Shown: positions 42,778 to 51,383, numbered from the stretch's first letter. The stretch is DNA of 64,000 nt from JAGXRK01 sp963804005 (GCA_963804005.1 CAWDOP010000002.1:434001-498000); one strand, 5' to 3'. Translations and numbers: made by a program. The notes: generated from the sequence alone by a model not told the origin.

Positions 42778-45721
42778 AATAATTGAAAAATTGGGTGGAG
42801 GCGGAATGGGCATAGTCTACAAAGCTCAGGACCTTAACCTGGACCGTTTTGTAGCTCTTAAGTTCCTACCGCCTTCATTTAGTTCAGATGAAGAAACCAA
42901 ACAAAGATTTATTCACGAAGCAAAGGCAGCTTCATCACTGCAGCATCAAAATATTTGTACAATCCACGAAATAGGTGAAACGGATGATGAGCAATTATTT
43001 ATCTGCATGGATTGCTATGAAGGAGAAACTTTAAGTAAAAAGATTAAATCCGGTTTATTAAAAATTGATGAAGCTGTAGAAATTTCAGTCAGTGTTTCGA
43101 AAGGATTATCGGCAGCACATGAAAAAAGAATTATCCATAGAGATATAAAACCGGCAAATATTTTTATTACAGATCGGAATGAAGTAAAAATACTCGATTT
43201 TGGTTTAGCAAAAAGCAGTGCTTATACTAAAATAACGAGAATGGATAGCACTAAGGGTACAATCACCTATATTTCTCCGGAACAAGCTCAAGGAAAAGAA
43301 GCCACTCATCAATCCGATATATGGTCTTTGGGTGTTGTAATGTACGAAATGTTAACCGGACAATTACCATTTAAGGGAGATGTTGATCAAGTTATAATTT
43401 ATTCTATTCTTGATAAGGAGCCGGAAAAGATAACATCTTTAAATCCGGAAATTCCTTTGGAATTAGAAAATATAGTCAGTAAAGCTTTAGAAAAAAATCT
43501 CGATTTAAGATATCAAAATATTGAGGAGATGCTTGCTGATTTAATCAGTTTCAAAAATAAATCATCAGGCTCCTACAGTGATAAATTTATCAGCCCTCGA
43601 AAAGTAAAGAGCAAAAGATTAAAGACCGCAATTATTTCTACTTTAATTGTCTTAGTCGCTGCTATCGTGTTTTATTTTATAAAGCCAAATTTATTTAGCG
43701 GATTAAAAAACGATATCCCCATTTCTATTGCAGTAATTAGTTTTGAAAATCAAACCGGTGACTCAACTTATAATTATCTTCAAAAAGCAATTCCAAATCT
43801 TTTAATTACTAATCTTGAACAAACAAAGTACCTGCAAGTAACAACCTGGGAAAGAATGAGGGATCTTTTAAACCAAATTGGAAAGGAAGATGTAGAAGTA
43901 ATTGATAAAGATTTAGCTTTTGAGTTATGTCGTATGGATGGCATTGATGCTATTGTTATCGGCAGTTTTATAAAAGCCGGTGATGTTTTTGTAACCGATG
44001 TAAAAGTTTTGGATGCTTCCTCTAAAAAATTATTAAAAAGCGCTAACACAAGAAGTGCAGGTTTAGCAAGCATATTAGAAAGTCAAATTGACTATTTAAG
44101 TAAAGAAATTGCGGAAGGTATCGGACTTTCCGCAAGAGAGATAGAATCAGTTCAATTACGGATTGCTAATGTTTCAACTAAATCAATGGAAGCGTATAAC
44201 TATTTTCTGAGAGGGAAAGAAGAATATGAAAAAAATTATTATGATGATGCCTGCAAGCAGTTTGAAAAAGCGATAGAAATAGATTCAACATTTGCTTTAG
44301 CATATTTATATCTTGCCTGGGTTTACGATAATTTGAGATATGTAGAAAAGGAACTAAATGCTTACGAGAGAGCAAAAACTTTTTCAGAGAAGGCAACAGA
44401 GAAAGAGAGACTTTATATAGAAGCTGGATATGCCGGAAGAATAGAGAACCTGCCGGAAAAAAGGTTCAGCATTCTTAAACAGATGGTTAAGAAGTTTCCC
44501 AAAGAGAAACAGGTTTACATTTATTTGGGAATTTATTATCGGTATAGACAAATGTACGAAGAAGCAATAATTAATTTTAACAAGGTGCTTGAACTGGACC
44601 CCGAATTTAGTAAGGCATATAATTCTCTTGCTTACACATACTCTGATATGGGAAATTATAAAAAGGCTATTGAATATTTTAAAAGATACGCCTCTCTATC
44701 TCCGGGTGAAGCAAATCCATTTGATTCTATGGGAGAGCTATATTTTAAATTGGGAGAGCTTGATAATGCTCTTGCCAAATATCAAGAAGCTTTAGAAGTG
44801 AAACCTGATTTTGGATCCGGACCGTGGTTAGCCTACATTTTTGCACTCAGAGAAAATTATGGTGAAGCAATGAAGTGGATCGATAATTTTATTGGATCAG
44901 TATCTTCACCCGGCAAAAAAGCACAGGGCTATCAGTGGAAAGGTATCTATTACTTGTTGCTTGGTAATTATAATCAATCCTTGATAGATTTGGGCAGGGC
45001 AAAAGAACTTATGAAATTAGCAGGGAACGAATACGGTATTGCAGTTGCAACAGCGTTTAGTGGATGTGTTTATCTTGAAAAGGGCGACTATGTGCTTAGC
45101 AGAAATTGTTTTGAAGAATCGCAGGTTGCTGTCAAAAATTCAATATACCTATATGATCAGTTAACTATTATTCAGATGCTGGCATGGGTGGATGTATCGG
45201 AAGGAAAAATAGATTCGGCAAAGACGAAAATGGCTGCGAGTGAATCTCTAATGCTTGAGCTATTAGAGAAAAATTCATATTGGAGAACACAGATAAAATC
45301 TGGTTGTAATTTCTTAAGCATGGAGATAATGTTAGCAGAAGGTGCTTTTAAGGATGCAATCGCCGTAGGTGAAAAACCGGATTCGTTGGAAATAGTTAGT
45401 ATGAATATTAAGCGATTGATTGCCCGCAATTTACCATTTCTTCAGGATGTTCTGGCAAGAGCTTACTACCTGAATGGTGAATTGGACAAAGCTATTTCCG
45501 AATATGAACGATTAATCACTTTTAATCCTAAGAGTAATGATAGACGACTCATTCACCCTAAATATCACTATCGCTTAGCCAAATTGTATGAAGAAAAAGG
45601 GTTGAAGAAAAAGGCGATTGGTGAGTTAGAGAAATTTTTAGAACTTTGGAAAAATGCGGATAAGGATTTACCTGAACTCGTTGATGCGAAAAGCCGATTA
45701 GCTAATTTAATTGCAAAGTAA
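42749..45721 (+). CDS. Ser/Thr protein kinase with FlgO/CsgG-like and TPR domains
   Basis: A 990-residue protein. The kinase domain (about 8-275) has GGGGMGIVYK, ALKFLPP, catalytic loop HRDIKPANI, DFGLAKS and SPEQAQG. A membrane helix follows (about 302-322, LKTAIISTLIVLVAAIVFYFI). Next is a CsgG/FlgO-like domain (about 330-460, ISIAVISFENQTGDS to VTDVKVLDASSKKLL), then eight or more TPRs up to the end, such as YNYFLRGKEEYEKNYYDDACKQFEKAI and FSKAYNSLAYTYSDMGNYKKAIEYFK. ATG 42749 is the best start because it opens on the kinase core; the frame extends to 42698 through remnant sequence. Targets are unknown. A sigma-54 activator lies beyond the repeat field. Confidence 0.9.
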   Translation: MVGTRVSHYKIIEKLGGGGMGIVYKAQDLNLDRFVALKFLPPSFSSDEETKQRFIHEAKAASSLQHQNICTIHEIGETDDEQLFICMDCYEGETLSKKIKSGLLKIDEAVEISVSVSKGLSAAHEKRIIHRDIKPANIFITDRNEVKILDFGLAKSSAYTKITRMDSTKGTITYISPEQAQGKEATHQSDIWSLGVVMYEMLTGQLPFKGDVDQVIIYSILDKEPEKITSLNPEIPLELENIVSKALEKNLDLRYQNIEEMLADLISFKNKSSGSYSDKFISPRKVKSKRLKTAIISTLIVLVAAIVFYFIKPNLFSGLKNDIPISIAVISFENQTGDSTYNYLQKAIPNLLITNLEQTKYLQVTTWERMRDLLNQIGKEDVEVIDKDLAFELCRMDGIDAIVIGSFIKAGDVFVTDVKVLDASSKKLLKSANTRSAGLASILESQIDYLSKEIAEGIGLSAREIESVQLRIANVSTKSMEAYNYFLRGKEEYEKNYYDDACKQFEKAIEIDSTFALAYLYLAWVYDNLRYVEKELNAYERAKTFSEKATEKERLYIEAGYAGRIENLPEKRFSILKQMVKKFPKEKQVYIYLGIYYRYRQMYEEAIINFNKVLELDPEFSKAYNSLAYTYSDMGNYKKAIEYFKRYASLSPGEANPFDSMGELYFKLGELDNALAKYQEALEVKPDFGSGPWLAYIFALRENYGEAMKWIDNFIGSVSSPGKKAQGYQWKGIYYLLLGNYNQSLIDLGRAKELMKLAGNEYGIAVATAFSGCVYLEKGDYVLSRNCFEESQVAVKNSIYLYDQLTIIQMLAWVDVSEGKIDSAKTKMAASESLMLELLEKNSYWRTQIKSGCNFLSMEIMLAEGAFKDAIAVGEKPDSLEIVSMNIKRLIARNLPFLQDVLARAYYLNGELDKAISEYERLITFNPKSNDRRLIHPKYHYRLAKLYEEKGLKKKAIGELEKFLELWKNADKDLPELVDAKSRLANLIAK

Positions 45722-45776
45722 AAAGTTTACACTAAATTGAAATTATTTTCAAAATATAACTGAGACGTAATGGGAG

Positions 45777-45889
45777 TCTGTCCGAGAACCGTCATTCCGA
45801 ACTTGTTTCGGAATCTGATGATTCGAAATCATTCGAAATTGAGAACCTGAAACAAGTTCAGGTTGACAAATCATAAGTATTCGGACAGA
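45777..45889. repeat. Nested inverted-repeat element
   Basis: Perfect 9-bp outer arms TCTGTCCGA (45777-45785) and TCGGACAGA (45881-45889) enclose two further palindromes: ATTCCGA/TCGGAAT (45794-45814) and AACCTGAA/TTCAGGTT (45844-45864), plus a short GATTCGAAATCATTCGAAAT direct repeat. It has no open frame and resembles a small non-autonomous or REP-type element. Confidence 0.7.
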
Positions 45890-45946
45890 TTCATGGAACA
45901 TGAAGTTGTTGAAGAAAAAGGATTCTTGTCATTCTTAGCGTACTTG

Positions 45947-45970
45947 TCATCCCGAATTTATTTCGGGATC
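45947..45970. repeat. REP-type palindrome, GTCAT-CCCGAA/TTCGGG-ATCT form
   Basis: CCCGAA (45951-45956) and TTCGGG (45962-45967) make a short hairpin inside the frame GTCAT...ATCT that recurs in this region with different but compensated stem bases. Confidence 0.7.
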
Positions 45971-45991
45971 TATGAGACCAAAGTATATGCT

Positions 45992-46083
45992 GAAACAATA
46001 CTGATATTCATCAGTACAGGACTCAGCATGACAATTGGAAATAATATATGAACAAACATTGTTGCGAAAAGAATATGTCATCC
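45992..46083. repeat. 92-bp direct repeat, left copy
   Basis: It matches 46439-46530 with about nine mismatches and no gap. The two copies bracket the broken GIY-YIG gene and both end at a GTCATCC REP start, so gene and one repeat may have been duplicated or inserted together. Confidence 0.85.
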
Positions 46084-46087
46084 AGAA

Positions 46088-46103
46088 CCTGCCAGACGGC
46101 AGG
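46088..46103. repeat. Palindrome CCTGCC-AGAC-GGCAGG
   Basis: A perfect 6-bp stem with a four-base loop that sits inside a longer REP-like stretch ending TTTCGGGATCT at about 46120. It seems to be a REP of the local family with this palindrome inserted. Confidence 0.65.
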
Positions 46104-46130
46104 CTGGTTTATTTCGGGATCTAAAAACTG

Positions 46131-46451
46131 ATGAAAACTTATTTTGTATATATCATTACGAATAATAAAAAGACTCTATATATAGGTGTTACAAATAATT
46201 TAGAAAGAAGAATGTATGAGCATAAGAATAAGTTGATTGATGGCTTTTCGAAATGATATAATTTGAATAAACTAGTTTACTTTGAAGAATTCAATAATAT
46301 TGAAAGTGCAATTCGAAGAGAAAAACAACTAAAGAATTGGCATAGAGAATGGAAAATAAATTTAATTGAATCATTAAATCCAAATTGGGAAGATTATTCG
46401 AATGGGATTCAAGATGCTATCCGAAGGTCTCCTTCGGCGAAACAATACTGA
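46131..46451 (+). pseudogene. GIY-YIG protein gene with in-frame stop
   Basis: The frame opens MKTYFVYIITNNKKTLYIGVTNNLERRMYEH, a GIY-YIG start, and reaches a TGA at 46254-46256, after which it continues in the same frame with YNLNKLVYFEEFNNIESAIRREKQLKNW, the second half of the family. One codon (AGA or CGA to TGA) accounts for the break. After about 46400 the reading runs into repeat sequence (SNGIQDAIRRSPSAKQY). It is the second GIY-YIG locus in the window and is not a close copy of the gene at 15464. It is embedded between 92-bp direct repeats. Confidence 0.85.
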
Positions 46452-46530
46452 TATTCATAAGCACAGGACTCAGCATGACAATTAGAAATGATATACTAAC
46501 AAACATTGTAGTGAAAAGAACATGTCATCC
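46439..46530. repeat. 92-bp direct repeat, right copy
   Basis: Same length as and about 90% identical to 45992-46083, offset by 447 bases. It begins right after the end of the GIY-YIG reading and ends in the GTCATCC of the next REP. Confidence 0.85.
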
Positions 46531-46549
46531 CGAATTTATTTCGGGATCT
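46523..46549. repeat. REP-type palindrome, CCCGAA/TTCGGG form
   Basis: Same palindrome and flanks (GTCAT, ATCT) as at 45947. CCCGAA is at 46529-46534 and TTCGGG at 46540-46545. Confidence 0.7.
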
Positions 46550-46577
46550 CAGTACTTTAATATTAGCTATAAAATGG

Positions 46578-46598
46578 ATGCTGAAATAAATTCAGCAT
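46578..46598. repeat. REP-type palindrome, ATGCTGAA/TTCAGCAT form
   Basis: A perfect 8-bp stem with a five-base loop, followed by GAC, in reverse orientation to the copies to its left. Its right arm overlaps an ATG at 46597 that is in frame with the sigma-54 activator, so the true start of that gene is probably the next ATG. Confidence 0.7.
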
Positions 46599-46608
46599 GA
46601 CTATAAAT

Positions 46609-48120
46609 ATGAACGAATCAAAATTAGAATCATTGATTGAACTGGCATCGGTTCTGGCAAAACAGAATGATTACCAGGAAACTTTACGACTGGTTGCAGA
46701 AAAAGCATCCACTTTGATGAAGGCTGAAACCACTTTGATCATGATGATAAATCCTAAAACTCGTGAAACAGTTAAGACGCTTTACAAAGAAGTTGAAGAA
46801 GCTGAAAATGAGCCCTATAAATTTGTGCACGCCTATTTAAGTGGTTGGACTATTGCAAATAATATCGGCTTTATATCTGAAAACATCCGGGAAGATTCCC
46901 GTTTCAATAAGGAGCTCTTTAAGGATATTAATTTGCAATCTGTTATGTGTGTACCCTTTACAGTGGAAGGAGTTGTAATTGGCACATTGTTACTATTGAA
47001 TAAATTTGAAAAATATATTTTTTCTGAAAGTGATTTTTCATTTCTTGAGAAATTTACTGCTATAGTCTCACCATATTTAAGGGACGTTCAAAAGATTCAG
47101 CAATATTTTACTACCCCATTATCCCAGGAAACTCTTTTAAAGAAATATGAAGCCCATGGATTATTAGGTAAGAGCAAAAAGTTTATTCAGTTATTACAAA
47201 CAATCGAATCGGCAGCCCGCTGTGACGTTCGTGTTTTGCTTGATGGACAAAGCGGCACGGGCAAAGAGCTGATTGCGAAAGCTATCCATCAATACAGTTC
47301 CAGGAATAGTCAAAAATTTATTGCAGTTGACTGCGGTGCCATTCCTGCAAATCTGATTGAGAGTGAACTCTTTGGTCATATCAAAGGTGCATTTACCGGG
47401 GCTAATTTTTCCAGGAAAGGCTTACTGGAAGATGCTAATGGCGGTACTTTGTTTATGGATGAGATTACTAATCTTCCGATAGAATTACAGAGTAAATTAC
47501 TTCGTTTTCTTCAGGAAAGTGAAATTCGTCCTATTGGCAGTAATGAAACCCGCAAAGTTGATGTGCGAATCATTACTGCTTCCAGTTCATCACTAAAACA
47601 ATTAGTTGAAGAGCAGAAATTTAGGGATGATCTATTTTACAGGCTCTATGTCTATCCTATTTCTGTTCCATCATTAAGTGAGCGTTCTGAAGATATTCCA
47701 TTATTAGCTGACTATTTCCTTAAAAAATACTCGCTTGAACAAAAGAAAAAGATTGAAATGTTTCATGAAGAAATATTGGACTTTTTAAAATACCATTCAT
47801 GGTCTGGAAATATCCGGGAGTTGGAAAATTTTGTTGAAAGGTTGGTTACTTTAGCGCCTTTGGAAATGCAAGTAATTGATGCAAGTATTTTGCCAGCAGA
47901 CTTTCAGGAAGAATGGAAAAAAGTGGAGGCAATTTCTCCCAAATATGATGCGGACAATTCACTTGAGAAAAACATTTTAGACTATGAAATAAAATTGATA
48001 AGGAAAGTGTTAATAGAATGTAATTGGAATCAGTCAAAGGCAGCCCGTCAGTTAAATATTTCAGAGACTACAATTAGATATAAAATGAATAAGTTGGGTA
48101 TTAGCAGAGAAGAAAAATAA
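46609..48120 (+). CDS. Sigma-54-dependent activator with GAF sensor domain
   Basis: A 503-residue enhancer-binding protein: an N-terminal GAF domain (about 8-165), a central AAA+ domain with Walker A GQSGTGKE, the sigma-54 contact loop GAFTGA, Walker B GGTLFMDEI and the arginine finger region FRDDLFYRL, and a C-terminal Fis-type helix-turn-helix (NWNQSKAARQLNISETTIRYKMNKLG). It has no receiver domain, so the signal should reach it through the GAF ligand or by protein contact. ATG 46609 is preferred to 46597, which lies in a repeat. A kinase gene precedes it, and a sigma-54 promoter-like site lies about 380 bases after its stop. Confidence 0.93.
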   Translation: MNESKLESLIELASVLAKQNDYQETLRLVAEKASTLMKAETTLIMMINPKTRETVKTLYKEVEEAENEPYKFVHAYLSGWTIANNIGFISENIREDSRFNKELFKDINLQSVMCVPFTVEGVVIGTLLLLNKFEKYIFSESDFSFLEKFTAIVSPYLRDVQKIQQYFTTPLSQETLLKKYEAHGLLGKSKKFIQLLQTIESAARCDVRVLLDGQSGTGKELIAKAIHQYSSRNSQKFIAVDCGAIPANLIESELFGHIKGAFTGANFSRKGLLEDANGGTLFMDEITNLPIELQSKLLRFLQESEIRPIGSNETRKVDVRIITASSSSLKQLVEEQKFRDDLFYRLYVYPISVPSLSERSEDIPLLADYFLKKYSLEQKKKIEMFHEEILDFLKYHSWSGNIRELENFVERLVTLAPLEMQVIDASILPADFQEEWKKVEAISPKYDADNSLEKNILDYEIKLIRKVLIECNWNQSKAARQLNISETTIRYKMNKLGISREEK

Positions 48121-48503
48121 GTGTTTAATTCTGATTTTATTGTTATTCTTAGATAAAAACTCCTTGCTGTCTTAAAATTCAATCAGTGTCATGCTGAATT
48201 TATTTCAGCATCTAAGAATCAGCTAAACTCGACGTTTTAGATTCCGGATCAAGTCCGGAATGACATGTATTTTATAGTCTCAGATTCATATCTGAAAATC
48301 TAAATATATTCTGCTACTCTTAAGATGAGAGGAAAGACAACCTGCTTATTACTCGTTAAATGTGGCGAAAATAATTAAATAGCATTTCCTGAACTCGCTG
48401 AAATTAACGAATTAATTATCCACACATCACTGTTACTTCTTCGTTAACTCACAGAATCCCTTACAAATTAACAAATTAGTTGAAAACAGAACTGAGCTGT
48501 TAG
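48121..48503. other. Intergenic region with two palindromes, no gene
   Basis: Apart from the repeat pair at 48191-48261 this region has no open frame that I can support. TAACAAATTAG-type AT-rich sequence precedes the sigma-54-like site at 48504. Any upstream activator sites for the neighbouring regulator would be expected here, but I cannot recognise its binding sequence. Confidence 0.3.
48191..48261. repeat. Two REP-type palindromes in tandem
   Basis: ATGCTGAA/TTCAGCAT (48191-48211) and ATTCCGGA/TCCGGAAT (48241-48261) follow each other, the first preceded by GTC and the second followed by GACA. They belong by shape to the family at 45792-46598, with opposite orientation in the second. Confidence 0.7.
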
Positions 48504-48519
48504 TGGCATTTATATTGGG
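48504..48519 (+). promoter_or_regulatory. Candidate sigma-54 promoter of the beta-helix T9SS protein
   Basis: TGGCAT, five bases (TTATA), then TTGGG reproduces the spacing of the sigma-54 consensus (TGGCAC, N5, TTGCW). The -24 GG is present; at -12 there is GG instead of GC. Transcription would begin near 48530, 35 bases before the start codon. The nearest regulator gene is a sigma-54 activator. Confidence 0.45.
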
Positions 48520-48564
48520 TAAATGTTCACAAACAAAAGTGACATAATACAAGGAGAAAGAATT

Positions 48565-51333
48565 ATGAAACAATCAATTTTTACTATGAGTCTTTATTTT
48601 CTCATAATACTATTTTTATCTACAATTGAATCTAGGCACACATATGCCCAGACTGAAATTTCACCAGGTGATGTAAGCGGGACGTGGACTAAAGCAAACT
48701 CCCCATATAATGTTAATGGAGAAATAACTATCCCCAATGACTCTACCCTAACAATTGAACCTGGTGTTGAGGTTGTTTTCACCGGGCATTACAAATTTAA
48801 TGTACAGGGAAGACTACTGGCTATAGGAACAGAAACCGATACAATTGTTTTTACAATTAATGACACTACAGGATTTCACGATCTAACTATTCCTGATGGT
48901 GGTTGGCACGGGATTCGTTTTATAAATACCCCTTCAACCAATGATTCAAGCAAGATTGTCTACTGTAAATTGCAGTATGGAAAAGCAAATACAGGTTCAG
49001 GATACTATGACAGGTTTGGAGGAGCTCTCTGTGCAAATATTAATAAGTTACTGGTTTCTCATTGCATGTTCCGGAACAACACAACCTATAGCACTGATAT
49101 TATGCTGACCGGCGCCGGAGCAATAAGTATAAGTGGCGATCCGATTATTGAATTTTGCGAGTTCACCGAAAACACAAGTTCATTTGGAGCCGCGATGTTA
49201 ATCTGGGGCTACAACATAAGTCCTTTGATCCGCAATAATTATTTTCACCATAACCTGGGGCATGGTATAATTAATATTGCAAACGACGGCATCAATACTT
49301 CCCCTGTATTGATTAATAATATAATCACCAACAATATCTCTAACGAATGCGGAACCATCACTAGCGGACACGGTATTGTTCATTTTAGTAACGGTGGCGG
49401 AGCCGCTGTTCTTATAAATAATACCATTGTAAATAATAGCTGTACTGTATCGGGAGGCGGTATATTTGTCAATATCGGACCAACGCCTTTGTTAATTAAT
49501 AACATTATATATGGAAATACCCCCTCACAAGTTGATCTTCTTACGATATCTAGCCTTAGCTTTTATAATTGCCTAGTTGAAGGGGGAAAGGAAGGATTTA
49601 CAGGACGTATTTTTACAGGAGCCTATGAAAATTGCATAGATGCTGATCCGCTATTTGTAAGCTCAGATGATTATCATTTACAAAACACTAGTCCTTGCAT
49701 CGGAGCAGCAATTGATTCAATTATGGTTGGTAGTACTATGTATTATTGTCCTTCAACTGATTTTGAAGGAAATTTAAGACCAAATCCTTCAGGTTCAAAG
49801 CCGGATATTGGAGCTTATGAAAATCATCTGGCAATTCCAGCACCTACCGAAATTCCAGCTGGTGATGTAAGCGGGACGTGGACTAAAGCAAACTCCCCGT
49901 ATAATATTAATGGAGAAATTACAATACCTGACGGTTTAACTCTTTCAATTGAACCAGGTGTTGAGGTTGTTTTTACAGGGCATTACAAATTCAATGTACA
50001 GGGAAGATTATTGGCTATAGGAACAGAAGCCGATACAATTGTTTTTACAATTAATGACACTACAGGATTTCACGATCTAACTATTCCTGATGGTGGTTGG
50101 TGGGGGATTCGTTTTATGGATACACCTTCAAATAATGATTCAAGTAAGATCGTCTACTGTAAGCTGCAGTATGGAAAAGCGAATACAGGTACAAGTTATG
50201 ACAATGTGGGAGGAGCTATATGTGCAATGATTAATAAGCTGCTGGTTTCTCATTGCATGTTCCGGAATAATACGTGCTACTACCCTGATATTATGCTGAC
50301 TGGCGGCGGAGCAATAGCTATATTCGGTAATCCGACTATTGAATTTTGCGAGTTCATTGGAAACACAGGTGCATTTGGAGGTGCAATTTGTATCTGGGGT
50401 AGTAACATACATCCTTTGATCAAAAATAATTATTTTCACCATAACGGGGGGCATGGTACAATTGATATTGGAAGCCTTAATGGCAGCAATACTTCCCCGA
50501 TATTGATTAATAATATAATCGCAAACAACCACTCTAGCGGACACACTTCCAACCCTAACGGACACGGCATTGTTCATTTTAGTAACGGCGGAGGAGTCGC
50601 TCTTCTAATTAATAATACTATTGTAAATAATAGTTGCGATTTATTGGGAGGTGCTATATTTACCAATTACGCCTCAGCAACGCCTTTGTTAATCAATAAC
50701 ATCATTTATGGGAACACACCTGCTCAAGTCAGGCTTGATGTTATATCCGATCTTGATTTTTATAATTGCTTAATTGAAGGTGGAAAGGAAGGATTTACAG
50801 GACGTATTTTTACAGGAGACTATGAAAATTGTATAGATGCTGATCCGCAATTTGTAAGCTCAGATGATTATCATTTACAAAACACTAGTCCTTGCATCGG
50901 AGCAGCAATTGATTCAATTATGGTTGGTAGTACTATGTATTATTGTCCTTCAACTGATTTTGAAGGAAATTTAAGACCATATCCTGTTAGTACTAATCCG
51001 GATATAGGAGCATATGAAAATCCGTTAGAAAATCCTGTTGGAGTTGAAGACAATGTATCAAATTATCCAACTGAGTATGCTCTAAGTCAAAACTACCCGA
51101 ATCCCTTTAACCCAACAACAACAATAAAATATTCTATTCCAAAATTAAGTTTTGTAACCATTAAAATTTATGATGTATTGGGAAGTGAGGCTGCAACTTT
51201 AGTAAATGAAGAAAAAACGGTTGGTTCTTACGAGTTAACGTGGAATGCAGCAAATCTTCCAAGCGGAGTATTTTTTTACAGAATTCAAGCTGGTAGTTTT
51301 GTGCAAACACGAAAAATGATTTTACTGAAATAG
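48565..51333 (+). CDS. Secreted right-handed beta-helix protein with T9SS type A sorting domain, internally duplicated
   Basis: A 922-residue exported protein: signal peptide (about 1-29, TYAQ), two near-identical units of about 398 residues, then a T9SS type A sorting domain (ALSQNYPNPFNPTTTIKYSIP through SGVFFYRIQAG and the final KMILLK). Each unit begins ISPGDVSGTWTKANSPYN, continues with parallel beta-helix repeats (FCEFTENTSSFGAAMLIWG, INNTIVNNSC, NNIIYGNTPSQV), and ends in a GDYENCIDADPQFV-type motif, resembling choice-of-anchor Q proteins. ATG 48565 has AAGGAG at 48551; the frame extends to 48523. It should be exported to the cell surface or medium. Enzymatic or adhesive function is not evident. 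Confidence 0.9.
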   Translation: MKQSIFTMSLYFLIILFLSTIESRHTYAQTEISPGDVSGTWTKANSPYNVNGEITIPNDSTLTIEPGVEVVFTGHYKFNVQGRLLAIGTETDTIVFTINDTTGFHDLTIPDGGWHGIRFINTPSTNDSSKIVYCKLQYGKANTGSGYYDRFGGALCANINKLLVSHCMFRNNTTYSTDIMLTGAGAISISGDPIIEFCEFTENTSSFGAAMLIWGYNISPLIRNNYFHHNLGHGIINIANDGINTSPVLINNIITNNISNECGTITSGHGIVHFSNGGGAAVLINNTIVNNSCTVSGGGIFVNIGPTPLLINNIIYGNTPSQVDLLTISSLSFYNCLVEGGKEGFTGRIFTGAYENCIDADPLFVSSDDYHLQNTSPCIGAAIDSIMVGSTMYYCPSTDFEGNLRPNPSGSKPDIGAYENHLAIPAPTEIPAGDVSGTWTKANSPYNINGEITIPDGLTLSIEPGVEVVFTGHYKFNVQGRLLAIGTEADTIVFTINDTTGFHDLTIPDGGWWGIRFMDTPSNNDSSKIVYCKLQYGKANTGTSYDNVGGAICAMINKLLVSHCMFRNNTCYYPDIMLTGGGAIAIFGNPTIEFCEFIGNTGAFGGAICIWGSNIHPLIKNNYFHHNGGHGTIDIGSLNGSNTSPILINNIIANNHSSGHTSNPNGHGIVHFSNGGGVALLINNTIVNNSCDLLGGAIFTNYASATPLLINNIIYGNTPAQVRLDVISDLDFYNCLIEGGKEGFTGRIFTGDYENCIDADPQFVSSDDYHLQNTSPCIGAAIDSIMVGSTMYYCPSTDFEGNLRPYPVSTNPDIGAYENPLENPVGVEDNVSNYPTEYALSQNYPNPFNPTTTIKYSIPKLSFVTIKIYDVLGSEAATLVNEEKTVGSYELTWNAANLPSGVFFYRIQAGSFVQTRKMILLK
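48654..49848 (+). repeat. First copy of the internal 1.2-kb tandem repeat
   Basis: The 5' part corresponds to GAAATTTCACCAGGTGATG at 48654 and recurs at 49848. The unit repeats with offset 1194 bases at its start and 1197 at its end. Confidence 0.85.
49849..51016 (+). repeat. Second copy of the internal 1.2-kb tandem repeat
   Basis: Nearly all sequence here aligns to 48654-49848. The region around 50850-50978 matches 49653-49781 almost perfectly at the DNA level, whereas the middle differs more, suggesting recent exchange at the ends. Confidence 0.85.
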
Positions 51334-51383
51334 CGACAAATGTCGTAATAGTAAGTAATTATTTGCAAGCAAAATAATAGAGA

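Noticed and set aside
46263..46451. Separate small gene after the TGA in the GIY-YIG region
   Set aside because: It is the same frame as the upstream half and continues the same domain, so it is one broken gene.
46597..46608. ATG at 46597 as start of the sigma-54 activator
   Set aside because: It overlaps the right arm of a REP palindrome; the next in-frame ATG, 46609, is preferred.
50140..50577. Minus-strand open frame within the T9SS cargo gene
   Set aside because: It is a shadow of the repeated beta-helix sequence with no family likeness or ribosome-binding site.
48654..51016. The large duplicated region as a CRISPR or phage repeat
   Set aside because: It is a coding tandem duplication in one frame, with no short spaced repeats.
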